From the NCBI RefSeq assembly GCF_947490405.1, contig NZ_CANLGU010000006.1:167410-231409 (forward strand): a DNA stretch of 64,000 nt, in the 5' to 3' direction. The notes beneath the pieces were generated by a model that saw nothing but the letters and a program-made list of their open reading frames with translations, had not been told where the DNA came from and did not search any database. Position 1 is the first letter of the stretch. Each line of letters opens with the position of its first letter. The stretch is from an uncultured Algibacter sp. (GTDB lineage: Bacteria; Bacteroidota; Bacteroidia; Flavobacteriales; Flavobacteriaceae). Below are positions 15,726-23,926 of the stretch, piece after piece. The position numbers were made by a program, and so were the translations under genes.

Positions 15726-16504
15726 TTAATACCTCTAAACCATCTGTTATACAAATAAAACCATAAGGTAGGGTGATAGTAAGGGGTATTGTTGATTTGT
15801 TCCTGTGTATTGGGTTTAGAAATTAATCTATCCGATTGTAATTCCTTTAATGACTTTTTTAGTAGAGGTAGAGCTTTAGCTAATTGCAAATAAGTATAAG
15901 TCATAAAATTATCCTTAGGTGTAATTATATCAGTTATAAGGTCTTGATAAAGAATATTACCCGTATCAATGCCTTCGTCAACAAAATGTACCGTAACACC
16001 ACAATTTTCTTTATCCTTATTTATTAAAGACCAATATGCTCCATGCAAACCCCTATATTTTGGTGTAATTCCTGAATGAATATTAATGAATTTTGCGTTT
16101 ACAGATTGCAAAGTCTTTTTTGATAAAATTCTGGTTGTAACAATTACTATGATATCAGGGTTTAAACTTTTAAGTAATTTTTTTCCCTCTTCAGAATTAA
16201 TAGAACTTACTCGAGTAGTCTTGTTTAAATCATAATTAGACTGTTTGATATTATTTTCATCTAAAATATTTTGAAACCGTTTTTTTGAAGTTGCATTTAT
16301 ATAAGAAACTACAAAAATCCTAAATAACAACTGACCAACTACTTGTAGCAAACCTAGTCTCTTAATTCTACGTTTTAAGAGTTTAGATGTGCTTTCGCCA
16401 TTATCAACAATGATATGCTGAATATCAAAGTTAGTCTTTAAATTTTGATATACCATTTTAGGATAATACCAATCACCAACTATCATTATAATTTTTTTAT
16501 CCAT
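15722..16504 (-). CDS. Formyltransferase-family protein
   Basis: This protein of 260 residues belongs to the fold of methionyl-tRNA formyltransferase, GAR transformylase and sugar N-formyltransferases, which move a formyl group from N10-formyltetrahydrofolate to an amine. The catalytic Asn-His-Asp set is visible: FINIHSGITPKYRG (Asn141, His143) and DEGIDTG (Asp180). Sugar 4-amino-formyltransferases are common in O-antigen loci, and this locus also predicts a 4-amino sugar. An alternative acceptor is the amino group of an amino-acid substituent made by the neighbouring genes. It is the last gene of the long minus-strand block. Confidence 0.85.
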   Translation of the reverse strand: MDKKIIMIVGDWYYPKMVYQNLKTNFDIQHIIVDNGESTSKLLKRRIKRLGLLQVVGQLLFRIFVVSYINATSKKRFQNILDENNIKQSNYDLNKTTRVSSINSEEGKKLLKSLNPDIIVIVTTRILSKKTLQSVNAKFINIHSGITPKYRGLHGAYWSLINKDKENCGVTVHFVDEGIDTGNILYQDLITDIITPKDNFMTYTYLQLAKALPLLKKSLKELQSDRLISKPNTQEQINNTPYYHPTLWFYLYNRWFRGIK

Positions 16505-16516
16505 TTAACTTATTAA

Positions 16517-17767
16517 TTATTCTAAAATTTTTATCTGATGATTTAGTTTACCATTGGATAAAATATAAATGCCTTCTTTACTTTTAATCTTGTATGATTT
16601 GATTTCATTATAAGGTTGAACAACTAGATAAAGAAAGTCATAGACATGTTTTCTTAACAAAGAATTATCTTCAGTAAGGAGTATATCTACTTCGCTTAGT
16701 TTATCTAAACTTGGAAGGCAGTCAAGTTTAGTGATTTCGATTTTCTTTTTTAATTTCGATTGGTTTTTGTACTTTATTTTGTAAGTGAATTTATGGAATT
16801 TAATATCAATATTTTTATTACGTAAATACGCTTTTAATTTAAAAAAATTGTGATAACCATAGGCCTTTAATTTTGATAGGATTGATTTCTTATCAAATAT
16901 AATATGGTATTCAAAATCATATTGCATAGAACTCATTCTTTTTTTATAGTCGAAATACCCTTTGGAAAAATCTAGAGTTTTTATATCATTATCAAAACAC
17001 CAATCTAAGAGTTTCAAATTATTCACATAACCAATATTGAATTTTGAATAATCAATATCAAAAACAGTAATGGCATCAATTAAAGAGCTATCTGTGTGGT
17101 AATTATACGTTATAGCAATTGGTGTCTGGTCATCATAAACCACAAATAAAGAGGCTTTTTTTTCTTCAATCAAGGGGAGAGCAACTTCCTTGTAAAAACT
17201 CCACTCATCTGGTTGCATATTATTATAAGATATTTGCTTTTCTGAATATCGCTTTTGCAATAAAGTCATGAAATAATCAAACACTTTATTATACTCTTCT
17301 TTATCAATTTTCCCGTAGAGCATTTTGACGGATATGTTAAAACATTTATCAAGTCGCTTAGTAAATTTGCGCATTTTCATTCTAGTATTTTTACTGAATG
17401 TGTTTAACAAATAGTCATCAATAGTATTATATTGATTTAAATCAATTAAAAAACCAGGGTATTGAGTAGATTTTAATATGCCTAAATTTTTTGGAAAATC
17501 ATTTATTTGAGTATTTAAATGTGGAAGAATATCATAAATCATAAAAACTTTATTTTTATAATCTTTATAGTTTTTTATTGTATAGCTATTACCCTTAGTT
17601 AAATTTCTGCCTATATTAAAAAAAATGGAGAATCTTCCTTTGTAAAAATTTAATCCTTCTAAAAACTTAAAGCTTTCAATTTTTTTGTTTTTGATAAAAT
17701 GCTTTTTCCATACTTTTTGAAAAGTATTGGTAGAGAATGGTGTACTTTTAGTTTCCATCAAATTCAT
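16517..17767 (-). CDS. FemAB/BioF2-like GNAT-fold transferase
   Basis: The protein of 416 residues (from the ATG at 17765-17767) has a central GNAT-type domain of the FemAB/BioF2-like kind. LFVVYDDQTPIAITYNYHTD is followed by DAITVFDIDYSKFNIGYVNNLKLLDWCFDND and LDFSKGYFDYKKRMS. Related proteins use aminoacyl-tRNA or acyl-CoA donors. A basic middle region and a 90-residue C-terminal extension follow. The frame continues to 17830, but that would overlap the methyltransferase gene by 50 bases. The ATG at 17767 lies 13 bases after its stop. Donor and acceptor are unknown. Confidence 0.72.
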   Translation of the reverse strand: MNLMETKSTPFSTNTFQKVWKKHFIKNKKIESFKFLEGLNFYKGRFSIFFNIGRNLTKGNSYTIKNYKDYKNKVFMIYDILPHLNTQINDFPKNLGILKSTQYPGFLIDLNQYNTIDDYLLNTFSKNTRMKMRKFTKRLDKCFNISVKMLYGKIDKEEYNKVFDYFMTLLQKRYSEKQISYNNMQPDEWSFYKEVALPLIEEKKASLFVVYDDQTPIAITYNYHTDSSLIDAITVFDIDYSKFNIGYVNNLKLLDWCFDNDIKTLDFSKGYFDYKKRMSSMQYDFEYHIIFDKKSILSKLKAYGYHNFFKLKAYLRNKNIDIKFHKFTYKIKYKNQSKLKKKIEITKLDCLPSLDKLSEVDILLTEDNSLLRKHVYDFLYLVVQPYNEIKSYKIKSKEGIYILSNGKLNHQIKILE

Positions 17768-17780
17768 AAATATTAAAAAC

Positions 17781-18506
17781 TTATCTTTTTTTGCATACAA
17801 CATGAATATGACCGACTTTGTCCAAATCACTCATTTTACTCTTTATTTCAATAACTGAAAAATTACTTTTTTCTAGAAGATCTCTAACGTGTTTTTCTTT
17901 GAACCACGAATTTTGAGGCTGATTTCTATTCAAAAATTTTCTATTAAATCTCCCACCAATATTTAGCCATGGCAGTTGATACTTACTAGTCTTTTCGTTT
18001 CTAAGTATTCTGAAAAAATTCACAAGAATACTTAGAAAAGGATTATAAATTTTAGAGTTCCAGTTTAAAAAAGAAAATAAATAAATACTATTCTCTTTTC
18101 CAATTCTATGCGCTTCACTAAATGCTTTTGGTAAATCTTCTTTATCTATGAAGCATAAAACTTGTTGTAGATATATTAAATAATCAAAATCTAAACTATT
18201 ATAATATGATAAGTCGTTAACCTCTGCTACTTTAAAATTTACTCTAGATTTTAGTTGCTTTTTTTTTTCTTTACAAAAGTTGATCATATTATTTACATAA
18301 TCAAAAGCATCTAATTTTTTAAAACCTAATTTTTCAATTTCAAAAATTAATCTACCGCCACCGGTACCAGCTTCAATGACTTTTCCATTTTTATTTAAGA
18401 GATATTTTTTTAAAAAATATTCTTCTAATGGTATTAAATTATATTTATCAACCCAAACCTTAAACAACTTGTTTGAATAAAGTTCTTTGTTTAAATTCTC
18501 ATGCAT
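17781..18506 (-). CDS. Class I SAM-dependent methyltransferase
   Basis: The 241-residue protein shows motif I VIEAGTGGGRLIFEIEKLG (about residues 38-56), an acidic residue after strand 2 (DAFDYVNNM), and FDYLIYLQQVLCFIDKEDLPKAFSEA, the usual motif-II and post-motif region. It is soluble and probably methylates a small molecule or sugar, since it lies among transferases for glycan substituents. The C-terminus is basic. The next gene follows 13 bases later, so both are on one transcript. Confidence 0.88.
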   Translation of the reverse strand: MHENLNKELYSNKLFKVWVDKYNLIPLEEYFLKKYLLNKNGKVIEAGTGGGRLIFEIEKLGFKKLDAFDYVNNMINFCKEKKKQLKSRVNFKVAEVNDLSYYNSLDFDYLIYLQQVLCFIDKEDLPKAFSEAHRIGKENSIYLFSFLNWNSKIYNPFLSILVNFFRILRNEKTSKYQLPWLNIGGRFNRKFLNRNQPQNSWFKEKHVRDLLEKSNFSVIEIKSKMSDLDKVGHIHVVCKKR

Positions 18507-18550
18507 AGGTTAAAGTTTAATCTATTTTGGGGTTATATTAAAAACAAACT

Positions 18551-19579
18551 TTAATATTCTTTGAGTCTATAAAGAGGGAAGTAACTAGAATTTTTATTTT
18601 TAATTTGCATTTTATCACATATTGTATTGTATGCGTTTTGGTTTACAATTAATTTCCAAAGATAAAAAGAATGAAAGTCTTTTGAAAAAGAAGACTTAAA
18701 CCAAAATAGGGAATCATCATCGCTAGCTCCTAGGCCGCCGCCAAGGTTTAAAAATTTATAACCAGCATCAGTAGTTCTAATTCTCATTTCATCAATAAGG
18801 ATTTTAGTAGGCATAAGGTTTAAAAACTCATTTTTAGTTCCTGATAGATGATATTGTACTATATTATTTACTTTAAAAAACATTGCACCTGCAATAATCT
18901 TTTTAGTTTCATTGTCTAATGCAAATAGTATCTCTGTTTCAAAATCTTTACTCTTATAAAGATTTATAAAATAGTCCTCTTCAAAATAATAAGATTCATG
19001 AGCATTTACTCGAATCATATTTTCATCATAAATTTTGATGAAATCGTAAATATCACTAGCTTTTTTAGTTTCTATAATACTACAATTTCTTCTAGCTTTG
19101 TTAACGTGATTCTTTAACCGCCTCTGATAATTTTGTCGTTGCTGTATTTTATCTAGTGTTAGGTCGATATTAACTACTTTACCTAACATAGACAAAGCAC
19201 CAAGATTAGCTAAAATCTCTTTTTGATTTGCTATGTAAGGATTAAGTCTAGAAAAAACAGATATAATATTATTACTATTGAAATAATCAAGAAGTTCCTT
19301 TATGAAATTTTTATTATCAAAATTTTCGCTTACTCCTTTTGAAAGTGGGCCACAATATCCATAAACAGATGTAGCATCTTTATAGATAGTATTACTTATT
19401 TCTCTAATAACGAGAGGTAAACCAATGGTTATATCACCCTCAGTATATTTTATAAATATAATAGAGTCTTCTTCTTGTTTTGCTATTTTATGATAATCAA
19501 AGGTATGGTAAGTATCATATTCGTCAAAATCCAATAGAAAAGAGTCCCAATCATCTTTTTTTGCTATTATTTGAATCAT
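18551..19579 (-). CDS. FemAB-family (GNAT-fold) peptidyl/aminoacyl transferase
   Basis: The 342-residue protein has the two-GNAT architecture of FemABX proteins. The N-terminal half holds YHTFDYHKIAKQEEDSIIFIKY and ATSVYGYCGPLSKG. The C-terminal half holds AGAMFFKVNNIVQYHLSGT and RTTDAGYKFLNLGGGLGASDDDSLFWFKSSFS, the family's most typical block. FemABX enzymes add amino acids from aminoacyl-tRNA to peptidoglycan precursors. Relatives in polysaccharide loci probably act on glycan intermediates. Here it lies between a methyltransferase gene and an ATP-grasp ligase gene. Confidence 0.82.
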   Translation of the reverse strand: MIQIIAKKDDWDSFLLDFDEYDTYHTFDYHKIAKQEEDSIIFIKYTEGDITIGLPLVIREISNTIYKDATSVYGYCGPLSKGVSENFDNKNFIKELLDYFNSNNIISVFSRLNPYIANQKEILANLGALSMLGKVVNIDLTLDKIQQRQNYQRRLKNHVNKARRNCSIIETKKASDIYDFIKIYDENMIRVNAHESYYFEEDYFINLYKSKDFETEILFALDNETKKIIAGAMFFKVNNIVQYHLSGTKNEFLNLMPTKILIDEMRIRTTDAGYKFLNLGGGLGASDDDSLFWFKSSFSKDFHSFYLWKLIVNQNAYNTICDKMQIKNKNSSYFPLYRLKEY

Positions 19580-19642
19580 TTAAAATGGACATTAAATCAA
19601 TTCTATTTTTGCTATTAATTAGAATTATTGATTTATTAATAT

Positions 19643-20662
19643 TTAGTTGTTTATTTTAATTAGTCTATCGCACTTAGAAAAGGTAATGTTTTCTTTATAA
19701 TTATTAAAATGTTTTAAATCTTCGCTCTTATTGCCTTTTAACCATTCGATATAAATGGCCGCTAAATTTATTCCAGCTTCATGAGAAAAAGGGTATCCGC
19801 CACCAAACCTAGGATTAATTTCCAATAGATAAAGTTTGTCTCCTACTACAAATACATCACTATCTGCATTTCCAATATGCTTAAGACCTTCACTAATTTT
19901 TTTACCTAAAACTTCAAACCTTTCGTCAATAATAGATTTGGCTTTGTCAGTTTCTCCAGAACGCATCCCAAGTTTTTCTTTAGCAAAAACACCAAAAAAA
20001 TCACCTTTAAAATCATTAACAATATCCATTCCATACTCTTTACCATTTAGTTTTTCTTGAATTAAAATATTGAAATCTTGGTCTTCTTGACTTATTTTAT
20101 TTAAAATAGTTTTCTTAAGTTTTATTTTTTGAAGTTTATATGAAAGTTTTAATTCCTCAATTGATTCTGGGAAATCTATTCCAATAGAACCGCTTCCCCA
20201 ACGAGGCTTCAAAACAAGAGGGAATTTTAAACTCCCATTTTCTATAGCCGCTATGGCTTCATCCAATCTTATAAAAGTATTAGGAGTATTTAATCCTAAA
20301 CTTTTTATAAAATTATATGTTTTCCATTTATCGAAACCTATTGAAATAACGTCATCATTCGAAACTATTACTTTTGTTCCTGTTTTTTCAATTAAGTCTT
20401 TGTTTTTTGATAAAATAGGCAATTCTAAATCATTTAAGGAAATAATTGCATTTACTTTATGGTTTTTTACAACTTCAATTATTTCTGTAACATAATTTTC
20501 TGCATAGATACTAGGTAATTTTATAGCAATATCAGCATCTACCATTGCAGGCGCAAGCATTTGCTCATCAGCTGCTAATACTTTACCTTCCTTATTTAAT
20601 GCTTCCTTAAAGTAATTAATAAGATAATTTCGTCTACCTGCACATGTAAATAGAATATTCAT
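19643..20662 (-). CDS. ATP-grasp ligase (short CarB/PylC-like)
   Basis: ATP-grasp enzymes join a carboxylate to an amine or thiol through an acyl phosphate. The 339-residue protein has an N-terminal Rossmann-like domain (MNILFTCAGRRNYLINYF). The ATP-binding core has LVLKPRWGSGSIGI (about 150-163) and ILIQEKLNGKEYGMDIV, and the metal-binding end is LLEINPRFGGGYPFSHEAGINL. It is 9 bases from the PLP decarboxylase-fold gene and in the same orientation as the initiating sugar transferase gene. An amino acid or peptide bond to a sugar or another amino acid is the likely product, by inference. Confidence 0.87.
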   Translation of the reverse strand: MNILFTCAGRRNYLINYFKEALNKEGKVLAADEQMLAPAMVDADIAIKLPSIYAENYVTEIIEVVKNHKVNAIISLNDLELPILSKNKDLIEKTGTKVIVSNDDVISIGFDKWKTYNFIKSLGLNTPNTFIRLDEAIAAIENGSLKFPLVLKPRWGSGSIGIDFPESIEELKLSYKLQKIKLKKTILNKISQEDQDFNILIQEKLNGKEYGMDIVNDFKGDFFGVFAKEKLGMRSGETDKAKSIIDERFEVLGKKISEGLKHIGNADSDVFVVGDKLYLLEINPRFGGGYPFSHEAGINLAAIYIEWLKGNKSEDLKHFNNYKENITFSKCDRLIKINN

Positions 20663-20671
20663 AGTAGTAAT

Positions 20672-21919
20672 TTATGCGTTTAAATTATATTGTTGTAAAA
20701 CATTTGATAAGTTTTGTTTATATCGAACAATACTTATTTCATTCTTTTCAATTGATACTATAGCAGGGATATAATTTATAAATTCTGGAGTTTTTACAAC
20801 AGTATAAGCTCCAACATTTTCTATTGATATATAATCAGAAACACTTACTCCAGAAATTTCAACTTCAGAGAGTACAACATCTTTTTCCATACAAGTAGAT
20901 CCAACTACATCAAATTTAAGGGATGTATTTTTAATACTTTTTGAAAATACTTTGAAAGGTAAGTTTAATCGATGCATGGTGGGTTTTACATTATAAATAC
21001 CACCTTCTATGAGTAAAAAATTTTTTGATCTTATTTTTTTGATATCCATAACTTTTGCAAAGTAGGATAGGGCGTTAGAAACAACTGAGACACCTGGCTC
21101 TAATATAATATACGGCTTATTGTTTGCAAACCACTCATCATCATTGAAAACAGAAAAAATGGTGTCTGCATATTCTTCGAAAGCAGGGGTTTTTCTATTT
21201 AAAAGACCTTTTGGCATAGGGCCAAAAAAACCACCTCCAACATTAAAATAAGCAATATCATTTAAGTTATATTTATTTCTTACTCTACACAATGTTTTTG
21301 CTATGGAGCCGAAATTCTTCAAACTTCTGTCAGAAGATGATGTATGTCCATGTAAAGCATTAATAGTAACACCTAAACCTCTTATGATCTCTATGGCTTT
21401 TCCTAAATTTTCATCAGAATCTTCAAATCCAAATCTTCCATATTTTAAACCTTCTTGAATTGTTGAGTTACCATTTTCGTCAATTAAAGACATATTTATT
21501 CTTAACCCGACACTGATTTTAGCTTCTGCATTTCTAGTTACAATTTTTTTGAGTAGATTAACTTCGTGAAAAGAGTCTATATTAACTATTCCATTCCCCA
21601 GCAAAACCTTTTCTAAATCTTTTTCTTTTTTTAGCGGCCCGTTAAAAATGATTTTTTCAGGTTTATAACCAAGTTTAAACGCGAGATCTAACTCCATATC
21701 AGAAACAACTTCAGCATATACACCATTTTCTTTTGCTAATCTACATAACTTAGGAATATAATTAGTTTTGTATGAGTAACCAATAATTATTTTATCGTGA
21801 AATTTTAAGAAAGCATTTTTCAAATCGGTAATATTCTTCAAATAATTACTTTCATTCAAAATATAAAAGGAGTTTCCTACTTCCTTTGATATTTTATCTA
21901 ATAATTTATAATCTAGCAT
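20672..21919 (-). CDS. PLP-dependent decarboxylase (diaminopimelate/ornithine decarboxylase fold)
   Basis: The 415-residue protein is a fold-type III enzyme. The PLP lysine is Lys51 in IIGYSYKTN. Phosphate and ring contacts are HGHTSSSDRS and NVGGGFFG, EPGVSVVSNA gives the C-terminal barrel edge, and the catalytic Cys lies in GSTCMEKDVV with the later GAYTV tyrosine. These residues suggest an active decarboxylase. It may not be the housekeeping lysA, since it is embedded in a glycan locus between a sugar transferase gene and an ATP-grasp gene. The amino-acid substrate is not predictable. It could also be an epimerase-like relative. Confidence 0.8.
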   Translation of the reverse strand: MLDYKLLDKISKEVGNSFYILNESNYLKNITDLKNAFLKFHDKIIIGYSYKTNYIPKLCRLAKENGVYAEVVSDMELDLAFKLGYKPEKIIFNGPLKKEKDLEKVLLGNGIVNIDSFHEVNLLKKIVTRNAEAKISVGLRINMSLIDENGNSTIQEGLKYGRFGFEDSDENLGKAIEIIRGLGVTINALHGHTSSSDRSLKNFGSIAKTLCRVRNKYNLNDIAYFNVGGGFFGPMPKGLLNRKTPAFEEYADTIFSVFNDDEWFANNKPYIILEPGVSVVSNALSYFAKVMDIKKIRSKNFLLIEGGIYNVKPTMHRLNLPFKVFSKSIKNTSLKFDVVGSTCMEKDVVLSEVEISGVSVSDYISIENVGAYTVVKTPEFINYIPAIVSIEKNEISIVRYKQNLSNVLQQYNLNA

Positions 21920-22534
21920 TTATTTATTTTTTCTAATTTCATCTAAAGAAGGTTCAACATCAGTTGTATCAACAGAAACCTCCTTAGCTGTTATTACTTT
22001 TTTTATTGTTTTTATAATTATTGCAATATCACTTTTTAAAGAAATATTTTCAACATACTCTACATCAAAACCTAGTTTTGTATCCCAATCTATTTGATTT
22101 CTACCATTTACTTGCGCCAAACCAGTTATACCAGGTCTTACCGTATGCCTTAATTTTTCCTTTTCAGAATAGTACGGTAAATATTGTGGTAATAAGGGTC
22201 TTGGACCAATTAATGACATATCGCCTTTAACAACATTGATTAATTGCAAAATTTCATCTAGTGATGTTTTTCTTATAAACTTCCCAACAGGGGTTAAACG
22301 ATGTGTATCGGACAAGAGAACTCCCTGAGCATCAGTTTTATCATTCATCGTTTTAAATTTAATTATTCTAAAAATTTTCTCATCCTTACCCGGTCTTTCT
22401 TGATAAAAGAAAGGCTTTCCATTATTATAGAATAACAGTGCTATTGTAATTATGATAATTACGGGAAATAGTATCAATAGAGCTATTAGAGCTAGCAAAA
22501 AATCTAATATTCTCTTAAGTACTTTCTTATACAT
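21920..22534 (-). CDS. Undecaprenyl-phosphate sugar phosphotransferase (PglC/WcaJ C-terminal type)
   Basis: This short, 204-residue monotopic phosphoglycosyltransferase starts the repeat unit by moving a sugar-1-phosphate onto undecaprenyl phosphate. It has one re-entrant hydrophobic helix (residues 9-32), the catalytic region IIKFKTMND...KTSLDEILQLINV with the Asp-Glu pair, and RPLLPQYLPYYSEKEKLRH with VRPGITGLAQVNGRN. The small PglC type often uses UDP-N-acetylbacillosamine-like sugars, which agrees with the PglE/PglF-like pair at 45322-48414. It directly abuts the decarboxylase gene. Confidence 0.93.
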   Translation of the reverse strand: MYKKVLKRILDFLLALIALLILFPVIIIITIALLFYNNGKPFFYQERPGKDEKIFRIIKFKTMNDKTDAQGVLLSDTHRLTPVGKFIRKTSLDEILQLINVVKGDMSLIGPRPLLPQYLPYYSEKEKLRHTVRPGITGLAQVNGRNQIDWDTKLGFDVEYVENISLKSDIAIIIKTIKKVITAKEVSVDTTDVEPSLDEIRKNK

Positions 22535-22581
22535 TATTATAGTTAAATTTTACTAATTTTTTATTACAATAAACCTGTGAA

Positions 22582-23742
22582 TTAGTCTCCTAAAAGATTA
22601 TTATACTCTTCTAATAGCGCATTCCAAACAAATTCCCTGCTATATCTAGATACAATTAAATCCCTACAGTCATTGTTATGAAATGTTAATTCTTCTTTTG
22701 AGAATTCTAACATTTTTAAACGAAGAGTTTCTTTATTTTTCACAGGTATTATTGCTCCATTTTCGCCTTCAATAATAATTTCGTTACAGCCATTAATATC
22801 AGTAACAATACATGGTAATCCCATGGCTCCAGCTTGCATCACAACGTTTGGGAAACCTTCTCGATAACTAGGGAATGTTAAAACATTAGAAACAGCGTAA
22901 TATGGTCTTACATCATTTACCCAGCCAGATGATATAATACTTTGATTCGTATTAATTATTTCTAAGGTATTTTTACTTAAAGGGTCTAGTTCTTCTTCAT
23001 ACGAGCCTACGAGTAATAATTTAATGTTTTTTATATTTGATTTACAGAGTTCATCAAAAGCGCCAATAAGCTCATTAATCCCTTTGTCGGCGACTAATCT
23101 TCCAACAAATAAAAAAACAAAATCATTTGGTTTTATACCTAGTTCACTTTTTAAATTTTCCTTAAAAGTATCACTGTAATCTTTCGGGTTAAAGTCAGAA
23201 ACATTAATCCCATTAGAGCTACCGTTTGCAATAACCTTTAGTTTATCTTCTGTTGTAAATTTTTGATCTAAAATAATTTGTTTCAGTCCATTAGAATTTG
23301 GATAGATTTTTGACGCACAGGCATAAGTAACTTTTTCAACAAAATTTAATAATATTCGTTTTTTTCCTGTAGCAACTAATAATGGCAAACCTGCAATTGT
23401 ATGTAATCTGTAGGGGACACCTGCCAGTTTAGCGGCGAGCATTCCAAGTGTACCAGCCTTGGGTGTATGTGTGTGGACTACATCTGGTTTTTCTTTTCTT
23501 AGTACTTTATACAATTTGTAAACAGCAATAATATCCTTTATAGGAGTTATTTTTCGAGTCATTTCAATTGGAATCGTTTTAACTCCTTCACTTTCTCCAT
23601 ATTTATCTAAATTCCAACCAGAACCTCCAGATGATGAAATTGCCACCATATCAAAATAATTTGACATGAATTTTAATTGGCCTTGCAATAAATCCCTCAA
23701 GGAACCAGATACAGTAGTAATTCTAATTATCTTTTTTTTCAT
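22582..23742 (-). CDS. Glycosyltransferase family 4
   Basis: This 386-residue GT-B protein retains its fold from RITTVSGSLRDLLQGQLKFM at the N-terminus through VVHTHTPKAGTLGMLAAKLAG to the donor-binding region FLFVGRLVADKGINELI and the EX7E motif YREGFPNVVMQAGAMGLP. It resembles GTs that act early on undecaprenyl-linked acceptors (PglA/WbpT type) and lies next to the initiating transferase. A gap of 184 bases separates it from the upstream asnB-like gene. Confidence 0.9.
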   Translation of the reverse strand: MKKKIIRITTVSGSLRDLLQGQLKFMSNYFDMVAISSSGGSGWNLDKYGESEGVKTIPIEMTRKITPIKDIIAVYKLYKVLRKEKPDVVHTHTPKAGTLGMLAAKLAGVPYRLHTIAGLPLLVATGKKRILLNFVEKVTYACASKIYPNSNGLKQIILDQKFTTEDKLKVIANGSSNGINVSDFNPKDYSDTFKENLKSELGIKPNDFVFLFVGRLVADKGINELIGAFDELCKSNIKNIKLLLVGSYEEELDPLSKNTLEIINTNQSIISSGWVNDVRPYYAVSNVLTFPSYREGFPNVVMQAGAMGLPCIVTDINGCNEIIIEGENGAIIPVKNKETLRLKMLEFSKEELTFHNNDCRDLIVSRYSREFVWNALLEEYNNLLGD

Positions 23743-23747
23743 GTGTG

Positions 23748-23755
23748 CAAACTTA
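23748..23755 (-). promoter_or_regulatory. Possible internal -7 box in the minus-strand block
   Basis: Minus-strand TAAGTTTG lies five bases before the start codon of the GT4 gene, in the only sizeable gap (23743-23926) of that gene block. The resulting transcript would be leaderless or nearly so. There is no -33 element. Confidence 0.25.
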
Positions 23756-23926
23756 TAACAAAATATATTATTGTTTTTATTGATTGGTTTTTGTTTGAAA
23801 AATATTTGGTTACTGCAAGATTAATTGTTTTTGTTAATTTATTACACTTAAAAATTAAAGTAATATTTTCTCAAAAAATGTAAGTTAATATTCAGCTAAC
23901 TTTACAAATTACTCCTCGTACTGAAA

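Noticed and set aside
17768-17830. Upstream start for the FemAB-like gene
   Set aside because: It would overlap the methyltransferase coding region by 50 bases; the ATG at 17767 fits the operon spacing.
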